The notes under the pieces were generated by a model that saw only the letters and a list, made by a program, of their open reading frames with translations, was not told where the DNA came from and searched no databases. A stretch of DNA of 64,000 nt, taken from assembly GCF_003665095.1 (NCBI RefSeq), contig NZ_RCHV01000002.1, positions 6,328,501 to 6,392,500 of the forward strand, given 5' to 3'. The translations under genes and the position numbers were made by a program. Of the stretch, positions 41,774-50,450 are shown in pieces. Origin of the DNA: Streptomyces sp. Z26 (GTDB lineage: Bacteria; Actinomycetota; Actinomycetes; Streptomycetales; Streptomycetaceae). Position 1 is the stretch's first letter; every line of letters begins with the position of its first letter.

Positions 41774-43003
41774 GTGACCCTGACTCGTACAACAAAGCTG
41801 GAGCGGGGACGCGGCGTCCTCGGTCCGGCGCTCGCCCTCGTCCACACCGGACGCGCGCCCACCCGGGCCGTGCTCACCGCCGAACTCGGCGTGACCCGGG
41901 CAACGGCGGGCGCCGTCGCCGCCGAACTCGTGGCGCTCGGCCTGATCACCGTCGACTCACGCCCCGGCGCCGCCTTCGGCGCCCAGGGCAGGCCCTCCCA
42001 CCGGCTCGCCGTCGACCCCGACGGCCCCGTCGTACTCGCCGCCCAGGTCCACGCCGACGGCTTCCGCGCCGCCCTCGTCGGACTCGGCGGGCGGATCGTC
42101 GCCACCGCCCCCGGTTGCACCGCCGTCCACGCCGACCCCGCGCAGGTCCTCGGCGAGGTCGTCGAGGCGGGCGCCACGCTGCTCCGCGACAGCGGGCGGC
42201 GCTGCGTCGGCGCCGGTCTCGCCGTGCCGTCCGCCGTCGCGGAACCGGACGGTACCGCCCTCAACCCGCTGCACCTCGCCTGGGAGGCGGGCGCCGCCGT
42301 ACGGGACATCTTCACCCGCTGCCTCGCCGACGCCGCGGTGCCCGGCCCCGCCCCGGACACCCCCGCCACCGGCTACACCGCCAACGACCTCAACCTCGCC
42401 GCCCTCGCCGAGCACCGGCACGGCGCGGGCCGCGGCGCCCAGCACCTGCTCGTCGTGGGCACCGGCCACCGGGGCGTGGGCGGCGCGCTGGTGCTGGACG
42501 GGCGGCTGCACACCGGCAGTTCGGGCCTGGCCCTGGAGGTCGGCCACCTCACCGTGGACCCCGACGGGCGCCCCTGCCACTGCGGCAGCCGCGGCTGCCT
42601 GGACGTCGAGACCGACCCGCTCGCCTTCCTGGAGGCGGCGGGCCGCGAACCCGGCCCAGCAGTCTCGCTGCTGGAGCAGTCGTGGGAACTGATCCGCACG
42701 GAGTACGACACCGACCCCCGGGTCCGTACGGCCGTCGAGACGCTCATCGACCGGCTCGGGCTCGGACTGGCCGGGCTGGTCAACATCCTCAACCCGGACC
42801 GGATCGTCCTCGCCGGACTGCACCGCGCGCTCGTCGAGCGGGACGGCGAACGGCTGCGCGCCGTCATCGCCGACCGCAGCCTGTGGGGCCGCAGCGGCGG
42901 CGTGCCCGTAGTGCCCTGCACCCTCGACCACAACAGCCTGGTCGGCGCGGCCGAACTCGCCTGGCAGCCGCTGCTGGACGACCCGCTGCTGCTGGGGGGA
43001 TGA
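41774..43003 (+). CDS. ROK-family transcriptional repressor
   Basis: 409 aa from the GTG at 41774. The N-terminal winged HTH (APTRAVLTAELGVTRATAGAV, residues 28-48) precedes a ROK sugar-binding domain that retains GHLTVDPDGRPCHCGSRGCLD, including the zinc Cys residues. The kinase ATP motif is replaced by VLAAQVHADGFRAALVG, so it is a repressor rather than a kinase. It probably controls the divergent MFS gene. Its stop overlaps the GNAT start (ATGA). Confidence 0.9.
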   Translation: MTLTRTTKLERGRGVLGPALALVHTGRAPTRAVLTAELGVTRATAGAVAAELVALGLITVDSRPGAAFGAQGRPSHRLAVDPDGPVVLAAQVHADGFRAALVGLGGRIVATAPGCTAVHADPAQVLGEVVEAGATLLRDSGRRCVGAGLAVPSAVAEPDGTALNPLHLAWEAGAAVRDIFTRCLADAAVPGPAPDTPATGYTANDLNLAALAEHRHGAGRGAQHLLVVGTGHRGVGGALVLDGRLHTGSSGLALEVGHLTVDPDGRPCHCGSRGCLDVETDPLAFLEAAGREPGPAVSLLEQSWELIRTEYDTDPRVRTAVETLIDRLGLGLAGLVNILNPDRIVLAGLHRALVERDGERLRAVIADRSLWGRSGGVPVVPCTLDHNSLVGAAELAWQPLLDDPLLLGG

Positions 43004-43515
43004 CGGGCGTGCGCTTCCGGGCGGCACGCGCCGCGGAGTGGGAGACGTTGCGGGACATCGAACGGTCGGCGGGCCGCTGGTTCCGCGACATCGACATGGA
43101 CGCGGTCGCGGACGACGAGCCGCGGCCGCTGGAGGAGCTGCGCGCGCTCGGGCGCGCCGGACGGCTGCGGGTCGCCGCCGAGGACGGCGAACTCCCCGTG
43201 GCGTACGCCGTGTTGCTGCCCGTCGACGGCTGCGTCCACGTCGAGCAGCTCTCCGTGCACGCGGACAGCGCCCGGCGCGGTGTCGGACGGGCGCTGCTGG
43301 AGGACGTGGCCGTACGCGAACGGGCCGCGGGCGTACCGGCGTTGACCCTCACCACGTTCGCGCACGTGCCGTGGAACGCCCCGTACTACGCCCGCTGCGG
43401 CTTCCGTACCCTCGACGACGCCGAACTGACGCCGGGGCTGCGTGAGATCCGGGCCCACGAGGCCGCGGCGGGCCTCGACCGCTGGCCGCGCGTCTGCATG
43501 CGCCGGGAGCTGTGA
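43000..43515 (+). CDS. GNAT-family N-acetyltransferase
   Basis: 171 aa, ATG at 43000 overlapping the ROK stop, so expression is tied to the repressor. The acetyl-CoA loop is QLSVHADSARRGVGRALLEDV near residue 88, then LTTFAHVPWNAPYYARCGF, a form seen in GNATs acting on small amines or drugs. Substrate unknown; coupling to a sugar-sensing repressor hints at an amino-sugar or related substrate. Confidence 0.85.
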   Translation: MTGVRFRAARAAEWETLRDIERSAGRWFRDIDMDAVADDEPRPLEELRALGRAGRLRVAAEDGELPVAYAVLLPVDGCVHVEQLSVHADSARRGVGRALLEDVAVRERAAGVPALTLTTFAHVPWNAPYYARCGFRTLDDAELTPGLREIRAHEAAAGLDRWPRVCMRREL

Positions 43516-43588
43516 CACGGGCCGGCCCGTACGCTCCCGGGCGCACCACCCCCGCGCCCCCACCGCGCGCTGCCGTACGCTCGGGCCC

Positions 43589-43972
43589 ATGGTGCCGCCC
43601 GCGATCGCCCCGTCCGCGTACGTCCTCCTCACCACCCACCGCCGTGACGGCACCCCCGTGCCCACGCCCGTGTGGGCCGTCGAGGACGCCGGGGAACTGC
43701 TCGTCTGGACACGCTCCGACGCCGGGAAGGTGAAGCGGTTGCGCAACGACTCCCGCGTCACCGTCACCCCCTGCGACGTGCGCGGCCGTACGGCCGAGGG
43801 CGCCGAAGCCGTCGAGGCCACCGCGCTGCTGCTGCCCGACGACCCCGGGCTGGGGCGGGTACGGAAGGCCATGCGCGGCAAGTACGGCTGGCGCTTCCGG
43901 ATGGTCGACGACGGCGGGGCGCTGCTGCGCCTCGGCAAGCGGCCGCACACGGCCATCGCCGTCACGTTCTGA
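43589..43972 (+). CDS. PPOX-class split-barrel flavin/F420 protein
   Basis: 127 aa from the ATG at 43589. Split-barrel strands YVLLTTHRRDGTPVPTPVWAV and GKVKRLRNDSRVTVTPCDVRG match the pyridoxamine-oxidase-like PPOX F420 family common in actinomycetes, which binds FMN or F420 and reduces small molecules. TACGCT at 43576-43581 ends 7 nt before the ATG, so it may be leaderless. The stop codon lies at the start of a terminator stem. Confidence 0.85.
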   Translation: MVPPAIAPSAYVLLTTHRRDGTPVPTPVWAVEDAGELLVWTRSDAGKVKRLRNDSRVTVTPCDVRGRTAEGAEAVEATALLLPDDPGLGRVRKAMRGKYGWRFRMVDDGGALLRLGKRPHTAIAVTF

Positions 43973-43995
43973 GCGCGCCGCTCCTCCCGGCGCGC
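43973..43995 (+). terminator. Terminator starting at the stop codon of the PPOX gene
   Basis: 8-bp perfect stem GCGCGCCG/CGGCGCGC with a 7-nt loop, directly after the TGA. Confidence 0.65.
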
Positions 43996-44089
43996 GGGGT
44001 AGCGGCGGGCGCGGGGCCGCGGCCCGTCCCGCTGTTCTGGACGGCCGCCGTCGTCGCCGTGGCCGCGTGACCGGCGCGCGCGTACGGCG

Positions 44090-44638
44090 TCAGGCGTGCG
44101 GCGCGGGCTGCCGCCGTCCCACGGGGGCGGCGGCGGTGACGGGCGGTGCGGCGGCGTGCGCTGAGGCGGTCGGCGGTGCGACGGCCGGGGGAGGAGCGGC
44201 CACCGGCCGGGCGTCCGTACGGGCCCGGGTGAACGGCGCGTCCAACGTGAACCACACCAGCTTCCCCCCGCCGTCCTCCCGCGCGTGCACCCCCCAGCTC
44301 GCGCTGACCGCGGCGACCAGCGCCAGCCCGCGCCCACCGGTGGCGAGCACCCCGGCGGGGCGCAACGTCGGCAGCGACGGGTCCCGGTCCCGTACGGACA
44401 CCGTCAACCGGTCCCACAGGAACACCAGCTCCACGGTGCAGTGCTTGTCGGGCCCGGCGTGCTCGTGGACGTTCGCCAGCAGCTCGGTCAGCCCCAGCGC
44501 GACCGGGTCGACGAGCGGGTCGAGGCGCCAGTACCGCAGCTGCGCCGACATGATGCGGCGGACCTGCGCGATCCGCCAGGGCAGCGCCTGGAACTCCACC
44601 GCGCAGTGCCTGCTGGGGGTGCTCGTTCGACTGATCAC
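44090..44638 (-). CDS. RsbW-like anti-sigma ATPase domain protein
   Basis: 182 aa from the GTG at 44638 with GGGAG upstream. Residues 15-135 form a GHKL ATPase: the N box is VALGLTELLANVHEHAG, and the G1 region DRDPSLPTLRP is followed by TGGRGLALVAAVSASWGV. The C-terminal 45 residues are Ala/Pro-rich. Streptomyces carry many such solo ATPases that bind sigma or anti-sigma-antagonist proteins. No sigma factor gene is adjacent, so its partner is unknown. Confidence 0.85.
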   Translation of the reverse strand: MISRTSTPSRHCAVEFQALPWRIAQVRRIMSAQLRYWRLDPLVDPVALGLTELLANVHEHAGPDKHCTVELVFLWDRLTVSVRDRDPSLPTLRPAGVLATGGRGLALVAAVSASWGVHAREDGGGKLVWFTLDAPFTRARTDARPVAAPPPAVAPPTASAHAAAPPVTAAAPVGRRQPAPHA

Positions 44639-44784
44639 GGCGGCGACTCCCAGGGAAGGGCCCGGCGGGCGGAGTGCGGATCGCGTGTGATGCGCGTCAC
44701 TTCACTCAGGGTGCGGTCGCCCGCACACCCCCGCAACTCGGCCGGAGCCCCGACCCCGCCCCGTTCCCGCCTCGCCCCGCCGCC

Positions 44785-45099
44785 TCAGCGGCCCAACAGC
44801 CCCCGCTCGGCCTCCGCCTTCGCGCGGGCCGTACGCACCGTGCTGAGCAGGTCCTCCCGCCGCTCGCCCCCCATGCGGAGCAGGTAGCGCGTGCCGTCGA
44901 GCGTCGCCACGGCCCGCTCCCGCGCCCCGTACCAGCCGCTGACCCGCACCTTCTCCAGCGGGGCGCTGTCGATCTCCCGCCCGTAGCTGGTCAACAGCTC
45001 CAACCGGCCGTCCCGGACCAGGACCCGCCCACCCCGGGTGAGTGACCGCAGCCACCTCTCGATACGCACGCCACCGGCGTCGAACTCGGTGTCCGCCAT
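44785..45099 (-). CDS. Small PH-like conserved protein
   Basis: 104 aa from the ATG at 45099. The stretch GRVLVRDGRLELLTSYGREID, then PLEKVRVSGWYGARERAVATL and GTRYLLRMG, reads as a single beta-sandwich of the bacterial PH/GRAM type. A basic, Glu-rich C-terminal helix follows. No known function, no membrane segment. Divergent from the Cds1-like gene. Confidence 0.6.
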   Translation of the reverse strand: MADTEFDAGGVRIERWLRSLTRGGRVLVRDGRLELLTSYGREIDSAPLEKVRVSGWYGARERAVATLDGTRYLLRMGGERREDLLSTVRTARAKAEAERGLLGR

Positions 45100-45221
45100 G
45101 CCGCACCGCCCTCCGCGTGAATCCGTCGCGGTCGGCGCGCCCCGGCCGGGCGCGCCAGACCCCCTGTGCGCAGTGTGCCGCGCATCCGCCGTCGCCACCA
45201 GAGCGGCTTTATCATCGCGGG

Positions 45222-46331
45222 GTGAGCAGTGCCACCCCCTTTCGCGATGTCGACCGCAGCGACCAGGCCCACCGCGACTGGCTCAAGGAAGCCGTACGCA
45301 AGGTGCAGGCCGACGCCCAACGCAGTGCCGACACCCACCTGTTGAGCTTCCCCCTCCCCGAACGGTGGGGCATCGACCTGTACCTCAAGGACGAGTCGAC
45401 GCACCCCACCGGCAGTCTCAAGCACCGACTGGCGCGCTCGCTGTTCCTCTACGGCCTGTGCAACGGCTGGATCCGCCGGGACCGGCCCGTCATCGAGGCG
45501 TCCAGCGGCTCGACGGCCGTGTCCGAGGCGTATTTCGCGAAGCTGATCGGCGTGCCCTTCATCGCGGTGATGCCCCGCACGACCAGCAGCGAGAAGACCC
45601 GACTGATCGAGTTCCATGGCGGCCGGTGCCATCTGGTGGACGACCCGCGCACCGTGTACGAGGTGTCGGCCGCACTCGCGGCGGAGACCGGCGGCCACTA
45701 CATGGACCAGTTCACCTACGCCGAGCGCGCCACCGACTGGCGCGGCAACAACAACATCGCCGAGTCGATCTACCACCAGCTGCGCCTCGAACGCCATCCG
45801 GAACCCGCCTGGATCGTGGCCACCGCGGGCACCGGCGGCACCTCCGCGACCCTCGCCCGCTACGTCCACTACATGCAGTACGACACCGGCATCTGCGTCG
45901 CGGACCCCGAGAACTCCTGCTTCTTCGACGGCTGGGTCGACGGCGACCCCGACGCCTCCAGCGACCGCGGCTCCCGGATCGAGGGCATCGGACGGCCCCG
46001 CATGGAGCCGAGCTTCCTGCCCGGCGCCGTCGACCGCATGATGCGCGTCCCCGACGCGGCGACCGTGGCGGCCGTACGCGCGCTGGAGCACGCCATCGGG
46101 CGGAAGGCGGGCGGCTCCACCGGGACGGGCCTGTGGGGCGCGCTGCGGATCGTGGCGGAGATGGTCGCCGCCGGGCGTACGGGCTCGGTCGTCACGCTGC
46201 TGTGCGACCCCGGCGAGCGCTACCTCGACAAGTACTACTCCGACTCCTGGCTGGAGGAACAGGGCCTGGACATCGCCCCGTACGCGGCGACCCTGGAGAC
46301 GTTCCTCACGGACGGCACCTGGCCGGACTGA
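45222..46331 (+). CDS. PLP-dependent cysteine synthase-family enzyme (Cds1-like)
   Basis: 369 aa from the GTG at 45222. Fold-type II PLP enzyme: the Schiff-base Lys is in HPTGSLKHRLARSL near residue 66, and the phosphate-binding Gly loop is ATAGTGGTSATLARYV near residue 205. ASSGSTAVSEAYFAKLIGVP matches the substrate loop of cysteine synthases. The overall form resembles mycobacterial Cds1, an L-cysteine desulfhydrase giving pyruvate, sulfide and ammonia. Cysteine synthesis is the alternative. TATCAT at 45210-45215 lies 6 nt before the GTG with no ribosome site. Confidence 0.82.
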   Translation: MSSATPFRDVDRSDQAHRDWLKEAVRKVQADAQRSADTHLLSFPLPERWGIDLYLKDESTHPTGSLKHRLARSLFLYGLCNGWIRRDRPVIEASSGSTAVSEAYFAKLIGVPFIAVMPRTTSSEKTRLIEFHGGRCHLVDDPRTVYEVSAALAAETGGHYMDQFTYAERATDWRGNNNIAESIYHQLRLERHPEPAWIVATAGTGGTSATLARYVHYMQYDTGICVADPENSCFFDGWVDGDPDASSDRGSRIEGIGRPRMEPSFLPGAVDRMMRVPDAATVAAVRALEHAIGRKAGGSTGTGLWGALRIVAEMVAAGRTGSVVTLLCDPGERYLDKYYSDSWLEEQGLDIAPYAATLETFLTDGTWPD

Positions 46332-46361
46332 CGGGCGCGCGGAGCAACCCGTGCGCCGTCG

Positions 46362-46838
46362 CTACGCGCCGGGCGCCGCCGCGATCCGCTCGTCCAGCGA
46401 CCGCACCGCCGCCCGGAACGTACGCCCCAGCCCCGGCCCGAGCAGCCGCACCACCGCGCGGCACACCGGGTGGCCGTCGACCGCCATCGTGTACGTGACG
46501 AGCGTGCCGTCGCCGTCCGGCTCCAGGCGCCAGTCCTCCCACATGGCGCGCACGCCGGGGACGTTGGTCTCGTCGATGCGGTACGCGTACCGCGCGGGGG
46601 GCTCCGTGACCACCGTCTCCAGGAAGCGCGCCCCGCCCCGCAGACCGATCACCCGCCGCTCCCCGCCCGCCAGCGGCCGCGCCTCGGACACCCCGCCGAA
46701 CCACTCGGGCCACGAGGGGACGTCGGACAGCTGCGCGAACAGCGCCTCCGGCGCGGACCCCGCCCGGCGGCTGAACACCAGCCGGACCGGTGCGGTCTCC
46801 ACGAACTCCAGCCCCACGGAACGCAGTCGCTTCGGCAT
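46362..46838 (-). CDS. SRPBCC-family (START-like) protein
   Basis: 158 aa from the ATG at 46838. The SRPBCC layout is clear: FSRRAGSAPEALFAQLSDVPSW at the start, then WPEWFGGVSEARPL, DWRLEPDGDGTLVTYTM and a long C-terminal helix. These helix-grip proteins bind hydrophobic ligands or act as cyclases/aromatases. No polyketide genes are nearby, so ligand binding is the safer reading. Confidence 0.85.
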   Translation of the reverse strand: MPKRLRSVGLEFVETAPVRLVFSRRAGSAPEALFAQLSDVPSWPEWFGGVSEARPLAGGERRVIGLRGGARFLETVVTEPPARYAYRIDETNVPGVRAMWEDWRLEPDGDGTLVTYTMAVDGHPVCRAVVRLLGPGLGRTFRAAVRSLDERIAAAPGA

Positions 46839-46892
46839 CGGCTCAACTCCCTGACGGCGACGGCTGGTCGGCGGCAGCGTACGGCGGGCGGC

Positions 46893-47789
46893 TCACTCCG
46901 CCGCCACCGGGGCCGCGTGCGGGTCCTCCCCGCCGTCCTCCGCGTCGCCCTCCCGGCCGTCGGCGCCCGGCTCGCCCGCGACGACCAGTCCGGGCAGCCG
47001 CTCGGAGATCTCCGCGCGCGCGGCGGCCGACAGCCCGCCGTCCGTCACGAACGTGTCGACCTGTTCCAGCGACGCGAACGAACTCAGCCCCACCGTCCCC
47101 CACTTGGTGTGGTCCGCGACCACCACCACCCGCCGGGCGGCGCCCACGAAACGCCGGTTCGTCTCCGCCTCCGCGAGGTTCGGCGTCGACAGCCCCGCCT
47201 CGACCGATATCCCGTGCACGCCCAGGAAGAGCACGTCGAAGTGGAGGGAGCGGATCGCCGCGTCCGCCACCGGCCCCACCAGCGAGTCCGACGGCGTCCG
47301 CACCCCGCCGGTGAGCACCACCGTGGCCGCCCCCGGACGCGCCGCGCGCCCGTCACCCGCGGCACGCCGCGCGGCGTGGAACACGTCCGCCACCCGCACC
47401 GAGTTGGTGACCACAGTCAGGTCCGGTACGTCGAGCAGATGGCGCGCCAGCGCGTACGTCGTCGTGCCCCCCGACAGCGCGAGGGCGCTGCCCGGCACGG
47501 CCATCGCCGCCGCCGCCCGCGCGATGTCCTCCTTGGCCGTCAGCTCCAGCTCCGACTTCACCTCGAAACCGGGCTCGTGCGTACTCGCCTCCGCGACCGG
47601 CACCGCGCCGCCGTGCACCTTCTCCAGCGCGCCCTGCCGGGCCAGCGCGTCGAGATCGCGCCGGATCGTCATGTCGGACACCATCAGCCGCCGGGTCAGC
47701 TCGTTGACACGCACCCCGCCGCGGCGCCTCACCTCGTCCAGGATCAGCGCCCGCCGCTGCTCCGCCAGGAGGTTCTGGTTGTCGCCCAC
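46893..47789 (-). CDS. DeoR/GlpR-family transcriptional regulator
   Basis: 298 aa from the GTG at 47789. The N-terminal HTH reads EVRRRGGVRVNELTRRLMVSDMTIRRDLDAL (residues 19-49). The C-terminal phosphosugar-binding domain has LALSGGTTTYALARHLL, VVTNSVRVADVF and LGVHGIS. A C-terminal acidic tail is extra. It should respond to a phosphorylated sugar; no sugar gene is adjacent. It is divergent from the large membrane hydrolase. Confidence 0.9.
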   Translation of the reverse strand: MGDNQNLLAEQRRALILDEVRRRGGVRVNELTRRLMVSDMTIRRDLDALARQGALEKVHGGAVPVAEASTHEPGFEVKSELELTAKEDIARAAAAMAVPGSALALSGGTTTYALARHLLDVPDLTVVTNSVRVADVFHAARRAAGDGRAARPGAATVVLTGGVRTPSDSLVGPVADAAIRSLHFDVLFLGVHGISVEAGLSTPNLAEAETNRRFVGAARRVVVVADHTKWGTVGLSSFASLEQVDTFVTDGGLSAAARAEISERLPGLVVAGEPGADGREGDAEDGGEDPHAAPVAAE

Positions 47790-47917
47790 CGTGCGGTCCG
47801 TCCCTTCGTACCCTGCCCGCGCACCCCGACCCGACCGGCCGTACGCCCGCCGTCATCCTCCCATGAGCGGGTGTCAGTCGCCCGGGTGAAGATTCCGGGG
47901 GCCTTCTTGGCGGAGGC

Positions 47918-47976
47918 GCACTGTCCCGGGCACAGTGCGAGGGGGATGCTGGTGCGGACCCGGAGACGAATCTCCG
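47918..47976. promoter_or_regulatory. Inverted repeat and leader hairpin before the membrane hydrolase
   Basis: GCACTGT-CCCGGGC-ACAGTGC (47918-47938) has perfect 7-bp arms. CGGAGA-CGAA-TCTCCG (47961-47976) is a 6-bp hairpin with a tetraloop, 19 nt before the start codon. The first looks like an operator; the second would sit in the mRNA leader. Confidence 0.5.
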
Positions 47977-47995
47977 GCGCGGCGGGGGGAGTTGC

Positions 47996-50434
47996 ATGCG
48001 CGCGGTGGGTACGGAAGCGGCGGACGGAACGGCGGGCGCCGACGGCGCCGGGACGGCGGAGCCCGTACGGGACCGGCCCGGCGGCCTCGCCCTGGAACTG
48101 CTCGTGCACGGGGTCGGCGGCACCACGCCGCAGGAGATGCTGAACGACCCGCGGACCGAGCGCGTCAGCGGCGACGGCACCGCCGCCGTGCACCGACGGG
48201 CCGACGACGTGGACGCCGAGGAGCGGCCCGCGGACTACGCGGAGCAGCCGATACCGGAGGCGTACTGCTGGTCCAACCTCACCTCCGGCAACAGCGCCCG
48301 CGCCCTCTGGCTGCTCCTGCTGCCGTTCATGGTCGCCAACCTCGCGCACTGGGCCCGCCCCTCCGCCGACCCCCGCGGCCGCGCCGTCCGCGCCCACGGC
48401 GTCCTCGTCCGGCTCCTCTCGCTCAGCCTCACCGTCCTGCTGGTCGCCGCCGCGTGCCAGGTGGCGCTCGACCTCTTCGCCTGGCAGTGCGCGGGCACCC
48501 CCGACTGCTCCACCGGACGCGACTGGCTCGGCTTCCTGGCCGTCGACGCCGACGGCACCGGCGGCTGGTGGAGCCAGCCGGGACGGCGGCTCGTCGTCGC
48601 CGCGCTCGTGCCCACCGCGCTGACCGTGCTCCTGTGGTGGCTCTCGCACCGCACCTGGAGCGCGTACGAGTCGCAGCCGCCGCTGCGCCGCCCCGTCGCC
48701 GAGGACGCCCCGGAGGGCGCCGCCCGCCCCGCGCTGTGCCTGCCCGGCTTCTGGTACGGGCGGCGGCTCGTCGCCCGCCTCCGCGCCGCGCACACCGCCG
48801 CCGGGCTGCTGACCGTCGCCGCCGCGCTCACCGCGGCCACCGCCCGCTTCGACGGCGGCTCCGGCGGTACGGGCGCCCTCGACGCGACCGGCCTCGCGCT
48901 CGCCGCGCTGATCGCGGCCGGCGCCGCCTGGGCCACGTACGCCGTCTGCCGCCGGGGCCGCAAGGAGCGGCAGCCGGACGACACCCTCGACCGCGTGACC
49001 GTACGGCTGCTGCCCGCCGCCGCCGGGGCCGTCCTCGCGCTCGCCGCGGCGCACGCGTTCTGGTCGCGGCCCGGGTGGCGCAGCACGGGGCAGCTGCCCG
49101 GCGACGAGACGTTCGCGGTGCTCGCCGTCGTCCAGGGCACGCTGATCGTGGCGCTCGCCGCACTCGGCGTACGGCTGCACCGCGCCTCCCGTGTCCCCCG
49201 TACGGCGCTCGCCGGGCTCGCCCCCGCGGCCGTCGCGATGCTCGCCTGCGGGCTGGGCGGGCTGATGTCCGGCGGGGTGACGCAGTGGGTCTCCGACCGG
49301 CTCGACGGCTCGATCCCCGGACCGCCGACCCTGCTGACGTGGCAGGCGTCCGCGATCCCCGTGCTGCTCGGGATCGTCCTGGTGGTCCTCCTCGGCCTGC
49401 TCGTACGGGTGCGGCGGAGCGGCTCGCGACTGGTGCCGCACCTCCACGAGGGGTACGCCGCCGAGGACGCCGACCGCGACGAGTCCCGCTCCCGCCGTAT
49501 CGCCGGTGCCATCGCGCGCGCGGGCGTCACCGACACGGCGCCACCGCTCGTCGGCCTGGTCGCCGCCGTCGCGCTCGCCCTCGGCGCCGCCGCCGTCCTC
49601 GGCACGTGGCTGACCGGCGACGTGCCCGGTACGGCCGCCGACGGCGCCCCGGACGTCGTCGACGGGCTCGCCGACTCCGTGCAGGCGCTCGGCTCGTGGC
49701 TCGTCGGCTTCGGCTTCCTGCTGCTGCTCACCACCGGCCGCCGCGCCTACCGCGACGCCTCCGCGCGCCGCACCATCGGCATCCTCTGGGACGTCGGCAC
49801 CTTCTGGCCGCGCGCCGCCCACCCCTTCGCCCCGCCCTGCTACGCCGAACGCGCCGTGCCCGACCTGGTGTGGCGCATGGCGACCTGGACGCACGAGCGG
49901 CCCGACGGCCGCGTCGTCATCTCCGGCCACTCGCAGGGCAGCGTCCTCGCCGCCGCGGCCGTGTGGCAACTCGACCCGGACACCCGCCGCCACGTCGCCC
50001 TCCTCACGTACGGATCGCCGCTGGAACGGCTCTACGGACGCTGGTTCCCCGCCTACTTCGGCCCCGACGAACTCGCCTCCCTGCACCGCGAGGTGGACTG
50101 CTGGCGCAACCTGTGGCGGCTCACCGACCCCATCGGCGGGCCCGTACGCCTCCCCGGCGACACCGCCCCCGACGTGGACCGCGGGCCGCTGCTGGACCCG
50201 CTCGCGTACGGGCGGACCGTACGGCAGCCGCTGCCCGCGCCGATCCTCGGGCACAGCGACTACCAGGCCGACCCCGCGTTCGAGGAGGAGCGCTCCGGGC
50301 TGCTGGCCCGGCTGCGCCGGGGGCGGCGGGTGCCCGCGCAGCAGGGCGCGGCCACGGCGGGCGCGGGACCGGGCACGGCGGGGGCGGAGGCGCCCGGCGT
50401 GGCCCGTCCGCGCCCCGAGCCCCCGGCCGGATGA
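47996..50434 (+). CDS. Large polytopic membrane protein with alpha/beta-hydrolase domain
   Basis: 812 aa from the ATG at 47996 after GGGGGGAG. Residues 33-60 (LALELLVHGVGGTTPQEML) give the oxyanion strand of an alpha/beta hydrolase. About eleven membrane helices follow between residues 100 and 585. The cytoplasmic C-terminal part then carries the nucleophile elbow VVISGHSQGSVLAA with Ser646 in G-H-S-Q-G, and a likely acid/His region (LTDPIGGPV, then GHSDYQ). The hydrolase fold is thus split by the membrane segment. Substrate may be a lipid. Convergent with the AAA+ gene, 16 bp away. Confidence 0.75.
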   Translation: MRAVGTEAADGTAGADGAGTAEPVRDRPGGLALELLVHGVGGTTPQEMLNDPRTERVSGDGTAAVHRRADDVDAEERPADYAEQPIPEAYCWSNLTSGNSARALWLLLLPFMVANLAHWARPSADPRGRAVRAHGVLVRLLSLSLTVLLVAAACQVALDLFAWQCAGTPDCSTGRDWLGFLAVDADGTGGWWSQPGRRLVVAALVPTALTVLLWWLSHRTWSAYESQPPLRRPVAEDAPEGAARPALCLPGFWYGRRLVARLRAAHTAAGLLTVAAALTAATARFDGGSGGTGALDATGLALAALIAAGAAWATYAVCRRGRKERQPDDTLDRVTVRLLPAAAGAVLALAAAHAFWSRPGWRSTGQLPGDETFAVLAVVQGTLIVALAALGVRLHRASRVPRTALAGLAPAAVAMLACGLGGLMSGGVTQWVSDRLDGSIPGPPTLLTWQASAIPVLLGIVLVVLLGLLVRVRRSGSRLVPHLHEGYAAEDADRDESRSRRIAGAIARAGVTDTAPPLVGLVAAVALALGAAAVLGTWLTGDVPGTAADGAPDVVDGLADSVQALGSWLVGFGFLLLLTTGRRAYRDASARRTIGILWDVGTFWPRAAHPFAPPCYAERAVPDLVWRMATWTHERPDGRVVISGHSQGSVLAAAAVWQLDPDTRRHVALLTYGSPLERLYGRWFPAYFGPDELASLHREVDCWRNLWRLTDPIGGPVRLPGDTAPDVDRGPLLDPLAYGRTVRQPLPAPILGHSDYQADPAFEEERSGLLARLRRGRRVPAQQGAATAGAGPGTAGAEAPGVARPRPEPPAG

Positions 50435-50450
50435 CCGGCCGGACGGCGGG

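Noticed and set aside
47744..50254. Minus-strand frame of 836 codons
   Set aside because: Shadow of the membrane hydrolase; composition is Gly/Arg/Val/Glu-rich without motifs.
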